Part shown: positions 36,196-45,803 of the stretch, in pieces
How positions within the stretch are numbered: the stretch's first letter is position 1
Layout: each line of letters starts with the position of its first letter
NCBI RefSeq assembly: GCF_031460495.1
Contig: NZ_JAVKTS010000008.1
Coordinates: forward strand, 1-64,000
DNA length: 64,000 nt
DNA from: Tissierella sp.
GTDB taxonomy: Bacteria; Bacillota; Clostridia; Tissierellales; Tissierellaceae
Direction: 5' to 3'
The notes under the pieces: model-generated
Seen by the model: only the letters and a program-made list of their open reading frames with translations
What the model was told of the DNA's origin: nothing
Database searches by the model: none
Position numbers and translations under genes: made by a program

Positions 36196-37181
36196 GATAA
36201 GACTATTCCCCCCTCATAGATTTCTCTAATTATACTTTCTATATCAGGTTCTTTAATTGTTAAATCTTTTATATCATATTTTTCTGTTAATTGAGATATC
36301 AAATGCTGGACTTGAACAATATCTTTGTTAAATTGAAATCTTTTTGTATTTAAATCTTCGTATACTATTGTAGTTTTGGGAATGTTTATGTTTGCATATT
36401 CTTTTACAAACTCTACCTCAAGCTGCCTGTCTTTACCATATCTGCTTTTTATTTCACTAACCAAACCATCATATATTTTTTCCCCTTTGTCTATGATAAT
36501 CATCCTATCACATGTTTTCTCAATATCTTGCATATCATGAGTTGTAAATAACATGGTGACATTTGTTTCTTTGTTAATTTTATTTAAGAAATTTCTTACA
36601 TTTTCTTTTGCAACTACATCTAGCCCTATGGTTGGCTCATCTAAGAATAATACTTCTGGTTCATGTAGTAATGAAGCACCTATATCAGCCCTCACTCTTT
36701 GTCCTAAACTTAATTGTCTAACGGGTTGCTCTATAAATTCATTGACGCCCAGTATCTCATTAACCATATCCAAATTCTTCTTAAATGTACTATCCGATAT
36801 TTTATATATATATTTAAACATTTCATAACTTTCAATAACGGGTAGATCCCACCATAGTTGGGATTTTTGTCCGAATACTACCCCAATCTTCTTCACATAT
36901 TCTTTTCTATTTTTATAAGGTATCATATCATAAACTTTAATATCACCACTTGTTGGATGCAATATTCCTGAGAGCATCTTAACTGTAGTTGATTTACCTG
37001 CTCCATTTGGTCCTATAAATCCTACCATTTCACCTTTTTCAATTGTAAAATTAATATCTTTTACAGCCTCTTTTATTTCATACTTAGGAATAAACAAATT
37101 GCCAATAGTACCAATAAATCCTCTACTCCTCTTGCTTATGTTATATTCTTTGCTTATGCTTTTAACCTCTATTAAAGACAT
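36192..37181 (-). CDS. ABC transporter ATP-binding protein of the three-gene exporter
   Basis: About 329 residues with Walker A GPNGAGKSTTVKML, signature LSLGQRVRADIGASLLH, Walker B VLFLDEPTIGLDV and H-loop FTTHDMQDIE. The long N-terminal segment with RGFIGTIGNLFIPKYEIKEAV between the first strand and Walker A is characteristic of ATPases paired with ABC2_membrane_6 permeases. ATG 37181 follows GGGGTGGTTTTC. It heads the operon. Confidence 0.92.
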   Translation of the reverse strand: MSLIEVKSISKEYNISKRSRGFIGTIGNLFIPKYEIKEAVKDINFTIEKGEMVGFIGPNGAGKSTTVKMLSGILHPTSGDIKVYDMIPYKNRKEYVKKIGVVFGQKSQLWWDLPVIESYEMFKYIYKISDSTFKKNLDMVNEILGVNEFIEQPVRQLSLGQRVRADIGASLLHEPEVLFLDEPTIGLDVVAKENVRNFLNKINKETNVTMLFTTHDMQDIEKTCDRMIIIDKGEKIYDGLVSEIKSRYGKDRQLEVEFVKEYANINIPKTTIVYEDLNTKRFQFNKDIVQVQHLISQLTEKYDIKDLTIKEPDIESIIREIYEGGIVLS

Positions 37182-37258
37182 GAAAACCACCCCTGAATTA
37201 TCTATTTTCTAAACTCACCTAAATATATGCCTTTTCCCCTCTCATTTTTATAATTTTA

Positions 37259-37873
37259 CTACTTCAATGTTACTTCTGGATCATCTTCATAGGCTGACCC
37301 CATTAAGCAAAGTTTATTTAATATCAATGCAAACAACATGTACAGACTCTTAAGTCTTTCAACATCCTTAATTACGCCTACAGTTTGAAAATAAAGCTCA
37401 TCAGCTCCATCTGGAAAATCCGTACCAAACCAACCTTCATCATCTTTTACTTCAAGATATATATTCTCCTGAGAATTTATAAGCTCACGGATTTTTTCAC
37501 TTGAAAATAATTCTTTCAATTTCACCTCATCATTTCCCTTTATAATAAACTTATCATCAAACTCTGGATATCCTATCTCCACATCTTGCATACCAAAGCT
37601 TTTCCCTATATCACTAAACCAGCCGCTCTTATAGATTTTAAAGTTAAAGCCATCCTTATTTAAATATGGTGCTCTTATTCTTGTATATGTCGTACTTGTT
37701 TTTCCTGTAGATTGTGTATAAGTGTCCAATGTAACTACCCAATTTTCAAACCTAGCAACTACTTTTTTCCCTTTCCAAAAACCTTCATTTACAAAATCCG
37801 CTCCGATTTCGCCTGCAAATTGATTCCATATTTCTTCTTGATTAGGTCCAAAAATACCTCTTAACAAACTCAT
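37259..37873 (-). CDS. Conserved protein of unknown function (DUF3137-like)
   Basis: A 204-residue soluble protein starting MSLLRGIFGPNQEEIWNQFAGEIG. It is rich in aromatic and charged beta-strand sequence (GFWKGKKVVARFENWVVTLD, IGYPEFDDKFIIKGNDEVKLKELF) and has no signal peptide or clear catalytic motif. The strand FDDKFIIKGNDE followed by a helix recalls DUF3137 proteins, but I am not certain. A good ribosome site precedes it; it is monocistronic. Confidence 0.6.
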   Translation of the reverse strand: MSLLRGIFGPNQEEIWNQFAGEIGADFVNEGFWKGKKVVARFENWVVTLDTYTQSTGKTSTTYTRIRAPYLNKDGFNFKIYKSGWFSDIGKSFGMQDVEIGYPEFDDKFIIKGNDEVKLKELFSSEKIRELINSQENIYLEVKDDEGWFGTDFPDGADELYFQTVGVIKDVERLKSLYMLFALILNKLCLMGSAYEDDPEVTLK

Positions 37874-37929
37874 TACATCTCCCCCTCATTACTAAAAAAA
37901 TATATAGACATGATATCTTCTATGAATCT

Positions 37930-38526
37930 TTATTTCAATAGTCTAATATGCCTAAGCCATATTTTGAATTTATCTAGTTTTTTTCTTCCCCAGCCTCTAT
38001 TATCAGTTAACAAATCAATACCACTTGATTTGCCTATATAAGCTACTACCTCATACACCGTCATTTTATTGGTGTAAATGTGTTCTTTAAAGGTCGGATT
38101 AGATAAAGCTTCTATACATCTATTGATCTGCTTAGCAGGCCAAGAATTTTTACCATCTCCTCTTTTTCTTAGCCTTTTAATTAATGTTTCTTTATCAGCC
38201 ATCAAAGTAAAATGTTTAATATCAATACCCTTTTCCCGCAATTTTCCAAGTATTTCATTATGATATAGCTCACTTGTTATTGTCATGGGTACTATAATTG
38301 TTCCCTCATAATGTATACTCATATATTCAAGCATTCGGTAGTTAAATTCTCTCCAAACTGAGAAGTCTTGAAAATCGTTGAGTTTCATTTCCTTAGGTAT
38401 ATTACTTCGAATAAAATATCCTACTTCCTCTGGATCATATACATATGAATTCTCTATTCGCCTATTTAATTCATATGCTGTATTTGTTTTTCCACTTCCA
38501 AATGCTCCATTAATCCAAATAATCAT
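37930..38526 (-). CDS. TmrB-like P-loop NTPase
   Basis: The 198-residue protein begins with a short strand and the P-loop INGAFGSGKTNTAYEL, then YVYDPEEVGYFIRSNIP, EGTIIVPMTITSELYHNEIL and KHFTLMADKETLIKRLRKRG, all resembling the tunicamycin-resistance protein TmrB of Bacillus. It may be a kinase or binding protein; TmrB confers resistance by binding tunicamycin at the membrane. ATG 38526 follows TTGGAGGCATTT. Resistance function is inferred from similarity only. Confidence 0.75.
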   Translation of the reverse strand: MIIWINGAFGSGKTNTAYELNRRIENSYVYDPEEVGYFIRSNIPKEMKLNDFQDFSVWREFNYRMLEYMSIHYEGTIIVPMTITSELYHNEILGKLREKGIDIKHFTLMADKETLIKRLRKRGDGKNSWPAKQINRCIEALSNPTFKEHIYTNKMTVYEVVAYIGKSSGIDLLTDNRGWGRKKLDKFKIWLRHIRLLK

Positions 38527-38561
38527 AAATGCCTCCAAATATATAATTATTTAAAATTATA

Positions 38562-39341
38562 TTATTTCCTTAAAACATGCCAGACATCATTCCCAACAAA
38601 TCCACAACTTCTATATAATCTTTCTGGATTTGTTAGATTATCCACTTCTCCAGAAACAGTAGTGAAGTTAGTGTATGGATTCAATCGTTTCAATAACTCT
38701 ACTACCAATACCTTACCTAATTTCTTACCATGATAGTCTGGAAGTACTTGAATCCACTCCAAGGCTCCCTCCTTAATATTCAGATCCAATTCAGCCATTC
38801 CTAGGGCAACAGGTCTATCTGTTTTTTTCTCTATTATCCATATCCATAAATTATTATTAAATACGGGATGTTTAGTCCATTGAATTACTTCATTTATATC
38901 TGGCTTGATATCGTCATAACAACTACATATTAAATCCGAAACCATTTGCAATTCATTATTAACATTAACTTCTCTAATATAGTATTCTTCTGGAATATTA
39001 ATGTCTATAATGTCTCTATTATTATGCAATAGCTTGAAATATGATTTTTTATTGGTGAACTGCTCTTTCATATTATCATTCAGTTGGGATTGATGAACTA
39101 AAAGCATGTTAAATTGCTTTAACTCTTCCTTACTTATATCTATATAATCTCTGTCCCAAAATGTATGTAACATAGTCTCATTCCAAATCTTCAAACTTTT
39201 AACCTGGTCCTTTTCCATTGAAAAATTACTATGAAAATTATCAATTTGCCCAAGTGTCTTCCACAATGCGGTGGCTTGTACCCTACATGGATTATCAATA
39301 TATGCTTTTGTCAATGCTTGTGAAAATGATTGTATTTCCAT
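38562..39341 (-). CDS. GNAT family acetyltransferase
   Basis: A 259-residue protein. The C-terminal ~110 residues are a GNAT fold with the acetyl-CoA loop LPDYHGKKLGKVLVVELLKR and a terminal strand YRSCGFVGNDVWHVL. The N-terminal ~130 residues (ALWKTLGQIDNFHSNF and LLVHQSQLNDNM) are an extra region without recognised motif. ATG 39341 follows TGGAGGAAAGACA. Substrate unknown. It is 21 bp before the phosphatase gene's stop and may be cotranscribed with genes at 39363-40669. Confidence 0.8.
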   Translation of the reverse strand: MEIQSFSQALTKAYIDNPCRVQATALWKTLGQIDNFHSNFSMEKDQVKSLKIWNETMLHTFWDRDYIDISKEELKQFNMLLVHQSQLNDNMKEQFTNKKSYFKLLHNNRDIIDINIPEEYYIREVNVNNELQMVSDLICSCYDDIKPDINEVIQWTKHPVFNNNLWIWIIEKKTDRPVALGMAELDLNIKEGALEWIQVLPDYHGKKLGKVLVVELLKRLNPYTNFTTVSGEVDNLTNPERLYRSCGFVGNDVWHVLRK

Positions 39342-39362
39342 TGTCTTTCCTCCATAAATCAA

Positions 39363-39968
39363 TTATTCTAAGTGAGAAGTATCAGCTTCTAATATAATGC
39401 TAGCTTCTTTATCATTGATTTCAATTATGGTAAGAGAAGTTCCTTGTAAAAATGGTGGATTCCATAGTTCTTCTAGTGGGAGGTTTTTAATAATAGCATA
39501 TATTGCTTTAATGACAACTGCATGAGATACTATCAGTACATTTTCCCCTTTAGAGTTATTGATAATGTCGTCCAGTACAGATTTAACTCTTGTAAATAAA
39601 TCTTCAAAACTCTCCCCCTCAATTGGCTTATATAAGTGAGGCTTATTCCAGAAATTAAAATGCTCTGTTGGATACAATTCTTTTATATCATCATGCATCA
39701 TGCCTTCCCATTTTCCAAATCCCATTTCCTTAAGAGAATCAATTAAAAGAATTTCAGTATCTTTGTCTTGTCTAATATGTTTTGCAGTATCTATAGTTCT
39801 ACCTAAAGGGCTAGAATATACATAGTCAAAATCAATATCTCGCAATCTATATCCAAGTTTTTTTGCAGCTTCAATACCATTGTCAGCTAAGCCAGAATTC
39901 TTCCACCCCTGCATTCTACCCTCTTTATTCCATTCAGTTTCTCCATGTCTAGTTAAATATATTTTCAA
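39363..39968 (-). CDS. Histidine phosphatase superfamily protein (phosphoglycerate-mutase-like)
   Basis: The 201-residue protein starts with the phosphohistidine motif IYLTRHGETEWNKEGRMQGW. The second catalytic pair is in SSPLGRTIDTA, then GFGKWEGM and the second histidine in VLIVSHAVVIKAI. Such proteins range from mutases to alpha-ribazole or sugar phosphatases; no cobalamin genes are nearby, so substrate is open. It lies between mtnN and a GNAT gene with short gaps. Confidence 0.88.
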   Translation of the reverse strand: MKIYLTRHGETEWNKEGRMQGWKNSGLADNGIEAAKKLGYRLRDIDFDYVYSSPLGRTIDTAKHIRQDKDTEILLIDSLKEMGFGKWEGMMHDDIKELYPTEHFNFWNKPHLYKPIEGESFEDLFTRVKSVLDDIINNSKGENVLIVSHAVVIKAIYAIIKNLPLEELWNPPFLQGTSLTIIEINDKEASIILEADTSHLE

Positions 39969-39982
39969 TTATGCTCCTCCAT

Positions 39983-40669
39983 TCAAATACTTTCGATCAT
40001 GCTAAAAACTATCTCTGCTGATTTATTAGCTGCTATTGCTTCAAATTCCCTATAGGTCATTGTAGCGTCATCATCGGCATTATCTGAAATACTTCTAATG
40101 ATTATAAAAGGTATATTGTTTATATGGGCAACATGTCCTATTGCAGAACCTTCCATTTCTACGCAATGGGGTGAATAGTCTCTAATTAGTTTTTTCTTTA
40201 TTTCACTATCTTCTATAAAACTTTCTCCACTAACTATTCTTCCAATATGATAATTCCATTCTGGACTATGATATAATTCGCATGCCTTAACAGCAGCTTC
40301 AATTAATTCTTCATCAGCTTGAAAATACTCCTTATAAGGAAAGCAGCTTTCCATTTGTCTTTTTCTTACATCATGATGTGTAACATTATTAGATATTACT
40401 ATATCGCAGATTTTAACTGATTCATGCAATCCACCAGCAATCCCAGTATTTATAATGCCATCTACATGGAATCTATCGATTAGAATCTGTGTACATGCAG
40501 CTGCATTTACCTTTCCTCCTCCACAAGATGTTATGATGATACTTTTGTCGTCAATAGATCCTAAGAAGAAGTCAAATCCAGCAATAGTTTCTTTTGTATT
40601 TATATCAAACTTACTTTTCAATAACTCAATTTCTACATCCATAGCTCCTATAATACCAATTTTTTTCAT
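39983..40669 (-). CDS. mtnN: 5'-methylthioadenosine/S-adenosylhomocysteine nucleosidase
   Basis: The 228-residue enzyme hydrolyses MTA and SAH to adenine and thio-sugar. It begins KIGIIGAMDVEIELL, has GIAGGLHESVKICDIVIS, the substrate motif VEMEGSAIGHVAH and the catalytic aspartate in IIRSISDNADDDA. Length is right. It lies 14 bp upstream (transcriptionally) of the histidine phosphatase gene. Confidence 0.94.
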   Translation of the reverse strand: MKKIGIIGAMDVEIELLKSKFDINTKETIAGFDFFLGSIDDKSIIITSCGGGKVNAAACTQILIDRFHVDGIINTGIAGGLHESVKICDIVISNNVTHHDVRKRQMESCFPYKEYFQADEELIEAAVKACELYHSPEWNYHIGRIVSGESFIEDSEIKKKLIRDYSPHCVEMEGSAIGHVAHINNIPFIIIRSISDNADDDATMTYREFEAIAANKSAEIVFSMIESI

Positions 40670-40707
40670 AGTTAACTCCTCCTATAAGTATATCCCTGAT
40701 ATATTTC

Positions 40708-42255
40708 CTATAACATTGCATATTCTTCTTTAGTATAAAATGTATTAGATCTTAAGTATTTAGGAATACTTTGTTCTTCACCATTTATTATAATGTTAGC
40801 ATATTTTCTTGCTATTTCTAGACAATAGATATGATTGTTTCCTAATACTTTATCAATGCATCTTAACCTTATTTTCAAATTATTATCTAAGTTGAAAATA
40901 TCAAAGAGAGTCAAGAACTTTTTACATCTACCTTTAAATGCGAACTCAGGATCAAGATTCTCAAGGTCTCCATTATCAAATATAAAATCAACTTGGAACC
41001 ATCCATCAACAAACGACAGGTCAGTTTTACAAAATTCTTCTACATACTGTCTACTTTGGTTAGCTCTTGATATCCTTGAGAACTCTTCAAGTTCGTCAAT
41101 GAAAGCTAAGAATTCACTTGTGTCACTTATGCTTTTTATTTGAAATCTAGAACATGTATGATTTGTTATAGCATTAAGTATGTCGTGCATAGAAATGAAC
41201 TTAGTGACATCAATCTCATCCTTAATAATGTTTTTATAATCGTTATATTTAAACTTGAATGTACTAAAAGAATAAATTGTTTTCATTAATAAAAATGCAC
41301 TCATAATACCATGCTCATAGTGTTCAAAGTCATTGGAAAAACTTAAATGTCTCGTAAAATCAACTTTTATTGCAATGCCTACTCCTTCATTCATATATTG
41401 TTGAAGTTTTTTACACTCCATTTCGCTTAATTTATCAAGTTCATTATCATTAATAGTTAATTTCCCATCTTCCTCAACAAAAACCTTATCAACTATTTTT
41501 CCTGCCTCACTTCCTTCATTAGTGTCAATAGCAAAATGTATATCCATTCCATAGCACATAAACTTGATAAAATCATTAATATAACTTTGCTGAACATCAG
41601 TATAGTTAAAATTAAATTCATCATAATTATTCACATGAAAGTAAGGTAGAATTTTTTGAATAGATTTATTAATCTTGCCTACCTTTTTTATAGGATATCC
41701 AAGATCATGTGTCAATGAAGTTACACACCATATTGCTTCTTCATTGCTTGCTAAATTACTTACAATGTCTGATACATAAAGAAAATCTTTAAAAAGAACA
41801 TTGTGTTTAGAAGCTCGGAATTGACTATCATAGCCTGCAATCATTTCTTGTATTTGTTTGTATTCATTAGCTACAATATCTTTATAATCATCATTTTTCT
41901 TAATATATTCACCAAGAAAATAAACCCAAAGACTGTGCATAGTATGATCCCTATAAAATGAGTCAGACGCAAATATTAGCTCTTCAAAATTCACATACTC
42001 ATCAAAATATGAAAAGATATCATCATAGCCGCGTTTATCAGGATCTATAAAGCTCATAGCTGCTTCAAAAAGAAGTTTCCACAAGTTCTTAGATATGCTA
42101 ATTTTATTGTGCATATTTTCTTCTTTTATCAATAAATTAATTTCTTCTGAAATCCTATTTTTAAAAGTATCTTTGCCTTTCAAAAATCTTACATTATCAT
42201 TTTTTATCTGTTCTAAATAAAAGCGTAGAACAATTTTCTCATCCACATGTGCCAT
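40708..42255 (-). CDS. Uncharacterised HD-domain-like protein (515 aa)
   Basis: I do not recognise this family. Probable HD-type metal ligands can be seen: RDHTMHS at 102-108, LTHDLGYPI at 181-189 (the HD pair), FEHYEHG near 310 and a further histidine in NAITNHTC near 365. That order (H...HD...H...H) suits a metal-dependent phosphohydrolase. The sequence is soluble, with no signal peptide, and acidic. It starts at ATG 42255 behind GGGGGAATGAAAA and stands alone between mtnN and a nitroreductase. Nucleotide hydrolysis is an inference. Confidence 0.6.
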   Translation of the reverse strand: MAHVDEKIVLRFYLEQIKNDNVRFLKGKDTFKNRISEEINLLIKEENMHNKISISKNLWKLLFEAAMSFIDPDKRGYDDIFSYFDEYVNFEELIFASDSFYRDHTMHSLWVYFLGEYIKKNDDYKDIVANEYKQIQEMIAGYDSQFRASKHNVLFKDFLYVSDIVSNLASNEEAIWCVTSLTHDLGYPIKKVGKINKSIQKILPYFHVNNYDEFNFNYTDVQQSYINDFIKFMCYGMDIHFAIDTNEGSEAGKIVDKVFVEEDGKLTINDNELDKLSEMECKKLQQYMNEGVGIAIKVDFTRHLSFSNDFEHYEHGIMSAFLLMKTIYSFSTFKFKYNDYKNIIKDEIDVTKFISMHDILNAITNHTCSRFQIKSISDTSEFLAFIDELEEFSRISRANQSRQYVEEFCKTDLSFVDGWFQVDFIFDNGDLENLDPEFAFKGRCKKFLTLFDIFNLDNNLKIRLRCIDKVLGNNHIYCLEIARKYANIIINGEEQSIPKYLRSNTFYTKEEYAML

Positions 42256-42344
42256 TTTTCATTCCCCCAGTATCTTAAATATTCACCAATTTACATAAAG
42301 TCTAACCTACCCCCCAGATATTCTCTGGAGGCTAGGAACAGACA

Positions 42345-43085
42345 TTAAAGTTTACCTACTGGAGCCATATATACTACAAACTCATCTTCTCCGTCTACTT
42401 TTACAATTTCATCCATAAGACCTTGATCATACGCAGCTATAGCACAAGTCCCTAATCCTAATGCCTCACAGGCAATATATAAAGCATGACATATGTGTCC
42501 AGCATCTATAAGCATTACCTTATGGGAAAGCTTGTCGTATCTCCATTCTCCTCTATAGGGTATGCAGCTCCAAATAAAGTTTACTGCTGCTGTACTAGCA
42601 AATTTCTGCCCCAAGGTTCCATCTGTTATCTTTTCCTCTATTGCTTCCTCTTCATATAAAAATAAAAGTTTATGCTCTAGGGCAAGATATCTATACATAC
42701 CTTTTTTAAGTCCCTTTATATTTTTCACAGCCAAATATGTTTCATATGGATGCCTTGCTCCAGCTGATGCTACAGGTCTAACAGCTGCATAATTATCTCC
42801 CCTAATTTCTTTTACACCTTGGGTTGCCCATAAAAGATAAGATAGCTCCTCTATTGTCAAAGATTCCTTGGAATATTCACGATTGCTCTTTCTATCTAAT
42901 ATACAGTTATGTATATCTTTTTTTACTATAATATCCCTATCTACTTTAGGCAACTCAATTATTTCAGCATTGTCTTCATATGGTTTTTGAAGTGGAGGCT
43001 GAGGTAATTGCTTATTCTGATCTGATAAGATATCCTCCATAAAATTTGATTTCATAAAATTTCGGTTGTCTCTATATCTTTCCAT
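42345..43085 (-). CDS. SagB-type nitroreductase-like oxidoreductase
   Basis: A 246-residue FMN oxidoreductase. Characteristic motifs are DRKSNREYSKESLTIEELSYLLWATQG, RPVASAGARHPYETYLAV and ALGLGTCAIAAYDQ. This is the SagB/ThcOx-like branch, some members of which oxidise azolines in RiPP biosynthesis. No YcaO, radical SAM or precursor gene is adjacent, so it is more likely a free-standing redox enzyme. A hairpin with CCAGA/TCTGG arms lies at about 42311-42331, after its stop. Confidence 0.85.
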   Translation of the reverse strand: MERYRDNRNFMKSNFMEDILSDQNKQLPQPPLQKPYEDNAEIIELPKVDRDIIVKKDIHNCILDRKSNREYSKESLTIEELSYLLWATQGVKEIRGDNYAAVRPVASAGARHPYETYLAVKNIKGLKKGMYRYLALEHKLLFLYEEEAIEEKITDGTLGQKFASTAAVNFIWSCIPYRGEWRYDKLSHKVMLIDAGHICHALYIACEALGLGTCAIAAYDQGLMDEIVKVDGEDEFVVYMAPVGKL

Positions 43086-43118
43086 TGTAATCTCCTTTGT
43101 AATAAATTTTTCTATTAA

Positions 43119-44627
43119 CTATTCCAAATACCATTTCAAAGAAAACTTTTCCCCGCTTATTTTTTCGAATAATTCTTCGTATTTATATAATCCTGATTGC
43201 TCTATTACTTCACTAATTAGAAATTCACCAAATTCCTTTGCTTTGTCTGTTATAGAATTTACTTCATATTTTTTGCAGAAGACTTTTCTAAGCATTTCAC
43301 ATGTTACATCTCCCATGAAATAGTTGTGCATATAGATTGGGTGAGTTGTATAGTGGATTCTATAAGCAAATGGTGGTGCCTCATCAAATGGTTTATCTCC
43401 GAACAAGTCACCAAACACCTTGAAATATAAATTGTGTATATCATCTATTGATTCAATATCATTTCTATATAATTCATGATCAAAGAATATATTTCCAATA
43501 AATCTTAGATAGTTTAATTTTTTGTATTCCCCTAGCTCCTTAAACTCTAGCTCAACAGATTTATCAAAGAAACTCTTGTAAAATATTTCATCATATAGAA
43601 AACTGCCGAATAAATTAGCAATTCCTTCTGTTACAATTCCATTTCCTCCAGCATTCAATAATATTTCTTCTGGTTCAAGCAAAAATGAATGTACGCCATG
43701 TCCAGTTTCATGGAGTAATACCCCGTATTCATGATATTTGTTCTTCACATTTGCAAGTATTCTAGAATCTACTCCATGTTTTATAGGGAAATTATATCCC
43801 CATTCAGATTTATTTTTTCTCGAAAAAATATCATAAGTAATATTAAATTTATCTAAATCTAAGCCAAAATTCAAGAAAAACTCCCTTAGAATTTCATAGT
43901 AATTAGACATATCTACTGTAGATTTTTGAGCTGGAGCAATCTTGCCCAATATATAATCTTCATCCCATGGCATCATTTCATCCGAATTTAAAAATTTCTT
44001 AGCATATTCTCTTCTTTTACTATTTAATTTTTCTATATAGGATTTTAGTTCATCCTTCCATCCATCAAATATTCTTGAACTCAATTCATTCTCTTTTAAA
44101 CTATGTTCAACAAAGTCCTTGTCTCCGCAGGCTAAAGCATATTCTTTCCTCATATTAATTAAATCTATAAATCCACCATCAATTAAAGGTTTATTTATTT
44201 GATTTCTTGCAAAATAAGCTTTCTTTCTTAATTCTCTATTTTCTTCATTAGATAATATTTGAGTTAGTTCAACACTTGATACTTCTTTACCATCTAATTT
44301 AAATCTAAATGTGTTAAGTATCATGGATAATTCATTAGTTTTATTTTGAATCTTGAGATTTAATTCATTTAGTTCATCACTTAAATGATATGGCTTGATT
44401 ATATTATAAGCAATTTCTACCTTTCTCTTATCCACATGATTTAATTCTTTATTTTTATATTCTAGTACTAAATTATAATTATCTTTGTTTTCAAGAAAAT
44501 CATTCATTTCTTTATAGGCCTTTTCAATACCGAAATCATAGCCTGCAGTATATTGAACCCACATTAGCTTAGATAAGTTTGTTTGCATTTCATTAAGTTC
44601 TTCTGCCATTCTTAATAGTTTTTCCAA
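43119..44627 (-). CDS. M3 family zinc metallopeptidase (oligoendopeptidase F-like)
   Basis: The 502-residue protein carries the zinc motif HETGH in EYGVLLHETGHGVHSFLL (about residues 305-309) with the third ligand in the downstream VTEGIANLFGSFLYDE. The N-terminal helical region and C-terminal IHYTTHPIYMHNYFMGDV are typical of the M3B group. It cuts short peptides in the cytoplasm; there is no signal peptide. ATG 44627 follows a GGGGGAAGTAAA site. Confidence 0.9.
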   Translation of the reverse strand: MEKLLRMAEELNEMQTNLSKLMWVQYTAGYDFGIEKAYKEMNDFLENKDNYNLVLEYKNKELNHVDKRKVEIAYNIIKPYHLSDELNELNLKIQNKTNELSMILNTFRFKLDGKEVSSVELTQILSNEENRELRKKAYFARNQINKPLIDGGFIDLINMRKEYALACGDKDFVEHSLKENELSSRIFDGWKDELKSYIEKLNSKRREYAKKFLNSDEMMPWDEDYILGKIAPAQKSTVDMSNYYEILREFFLNFGLDLDKFNITYDIFSRKNKSEWGYNFPIKHGVDSRILANVKNKYHEYGVLLHETGHGVHSFLLEPEEILLNAGGNGIVTEGIANLFGSFLYDEIFYKSFFDKSVELEFKELGEYKKLNYLRFIGNIFFDHELYRNDIESIDDIHNLYFKVFGDLFGDKPFDEAPPFAYRIHYTTHPIYMHNYFMGDVTCEMLRKVFCKKYEVNSITDKAKEFGEFLISEVIEQSGLYKYEELFEKISGEKFSLKWYLE

Positions 44628-44752
44628 GTTTACTTCCCCCTTATTATTTAAACTGTTCTATTTATCATAATCACTTGTAGAAGATTCATATATATTAACT
44701 ATTCTACATTTATTGCTAAATTCCTTCTTTTTGCAAATAATATTTCTGTTCC

Positions 44753-44782
44753 TTGAGAATATTGATATAGCTAAGCCATAAT
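44753..44782 (+). promoter_or_regulatory. Probable SigA promoter of sfsA
   Basis: TTGAGA (44753-44758), an 18-bp spacer and CATAAT (44777-44782), 49 bp upstream of sfsA. One mismatch in the -10 box. Confidence 0.55.
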
Positions 44783-44831
44783 GATACAATAACATCAAAT
44801 AAACTACAAGTCTAATAGATAAGGAGAACCC

Positions 44832-45530
44832 ATGATATATAAAAAAATTGTAAAAGGTATATTTTTAAAGAGACCTAATCGTTTTATTGCCCATGTATTA
44901 ATAGATGGAAAAGAAGAAATTGTACATGTGAAAAATACAGGAAGATGCAAAGAGCTACTTTTGCCAAACACTAAGGTTATTTTAGAAGACTGTTCTCATA
45001 ATCTAAATAGAAAAACAAAGTACTCCCTTATAGCTGTTTGGAAGGATGATATGTTAGTGAATATGGATTCTCAAGTGCCTAATGCAGTAGTCTTTCATGC
45101 CCTTAGTGAAAATAAAATTAATGGTATTGAAGATTTAACAAAATTAAAAAGAGAAGTTACTTTTGGTAATTCTAGGTTTGATATTTACTTTGAAACTAAA
45201 GATACAAAAGGCTTCATTGAAGTAAAAGGTGTGACTTTAGAAAATAATCATATTGCCATGTTTCCAGATGCCCCAACGGAGCGTGGCACTAAGCATGTAC
45301 TAGAAATGATAGAAGCTGTACACCAAGGATATAAGGGAATCATATTCTTTCTAATACAAATGAAAGGTCCAAAACAGTTTAGGCCTAATTGGGAGATGGA
45401 CAGGAATTTTTCTGAGGCCGTAAAGTTAGCTAGTGAAAATGGAGTAGAGGTATTAGCCTATGATGCAATTGTGAATAATAATAGTATAGAAATAGGTAGT
45501 CCAGTAGAAATAGATATTATTTCAATCTAA
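44832..45530 (+). CDS. sfsA: SfsA family DNA/RNA nuclease
   Basis: This 232-residue protein has the SfsA layout: an N-terminal OB-like part (FLKRPNRFIAHVLIDGKEEIVHVKNTGRCKELLLPN) and a restriction-endonuclease-like C-terminal domain with SRFDIYFETKDTKGFIEVKGVTLE and AMFPDAPTERGTKHV. The D...E-V-K residues form the nuclease core. The family was first named for sugar fermentation stimulation. ATG 44832 follows AAGGAGAACCC. It is a rare plus-strand gene here. Confidence 0.93.
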   Translation: MIYKKIVKGIFLKRPNRFIAHVLIDGKEEIVHVKNTGRCKELLLPNTKVILEDCSHNLNRKTKYSLIAVWKDDMLVNMDSQVPNAVVFHALSENKINGIEDLTKLKREVTFGNSRFDIYFETKDTKGFIEVKGVTLENNHIAMFPDAPTERGTKHVLEMIEAVHQGYKGIIFFLIQMKGPKQFRPNWEMDRNFSEAVKLASENGVEVLAYDAIVNNNSIEIGSPVEIDIISI

Positions 45531-45543
45531 TGTAGACTTTCTC

Positions 45544-45717
45544 TTAGTCCTTCTCTCTTTCCAAATAGGTAACTACTGCTAAGTATAAGTTCCCCTGCTG
45601 ACTATAGTCTATATCTATTAATTCTAAGATTGATTCTTCATTTTTACATATCCAATCCTCTACTTTTTCTTTAAGAATAGCTCCATCATCATAGTCAATT
45701 ATATACATGTGCTTCAT
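45544..45717 (-). CDS. Small acidic protein of unknown function (57 aa)
   Basis: An ATG at 45717, behind GGAGTGATGAA, opens a 57-codon frame starting MKHMYIIDYDDGAILKEKV and ending VVTYLEREKD. It is acidic, without membrane segment or cysteine motif. Clean ribosome site, good codon usage and a position between two plus-strand genes support a real gene. No family recognised. Its stop is 14 bp from the convergent sfsA stop. Confidence 0.65.
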   Translation of the reverse strand: MKHMYIIDYDDGAILKEKVEDWICKNEESILELIDIDYSQQGNLYLAVVTYLEREKD

Positions 45718-45803
45718 TTCATCACTCCTAATATAGTATTATAATTATTATATTAACTATATTAGAAAAAGTTTCCTTGACTATTGGTGAATTTCTTTAT
45801 TGT

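Noticed and set aside
42345-43085. RiPP cluster around the SagB-like oxidoreductase
   Set aside because: No YcaO, precursor or export gene is adjacent.
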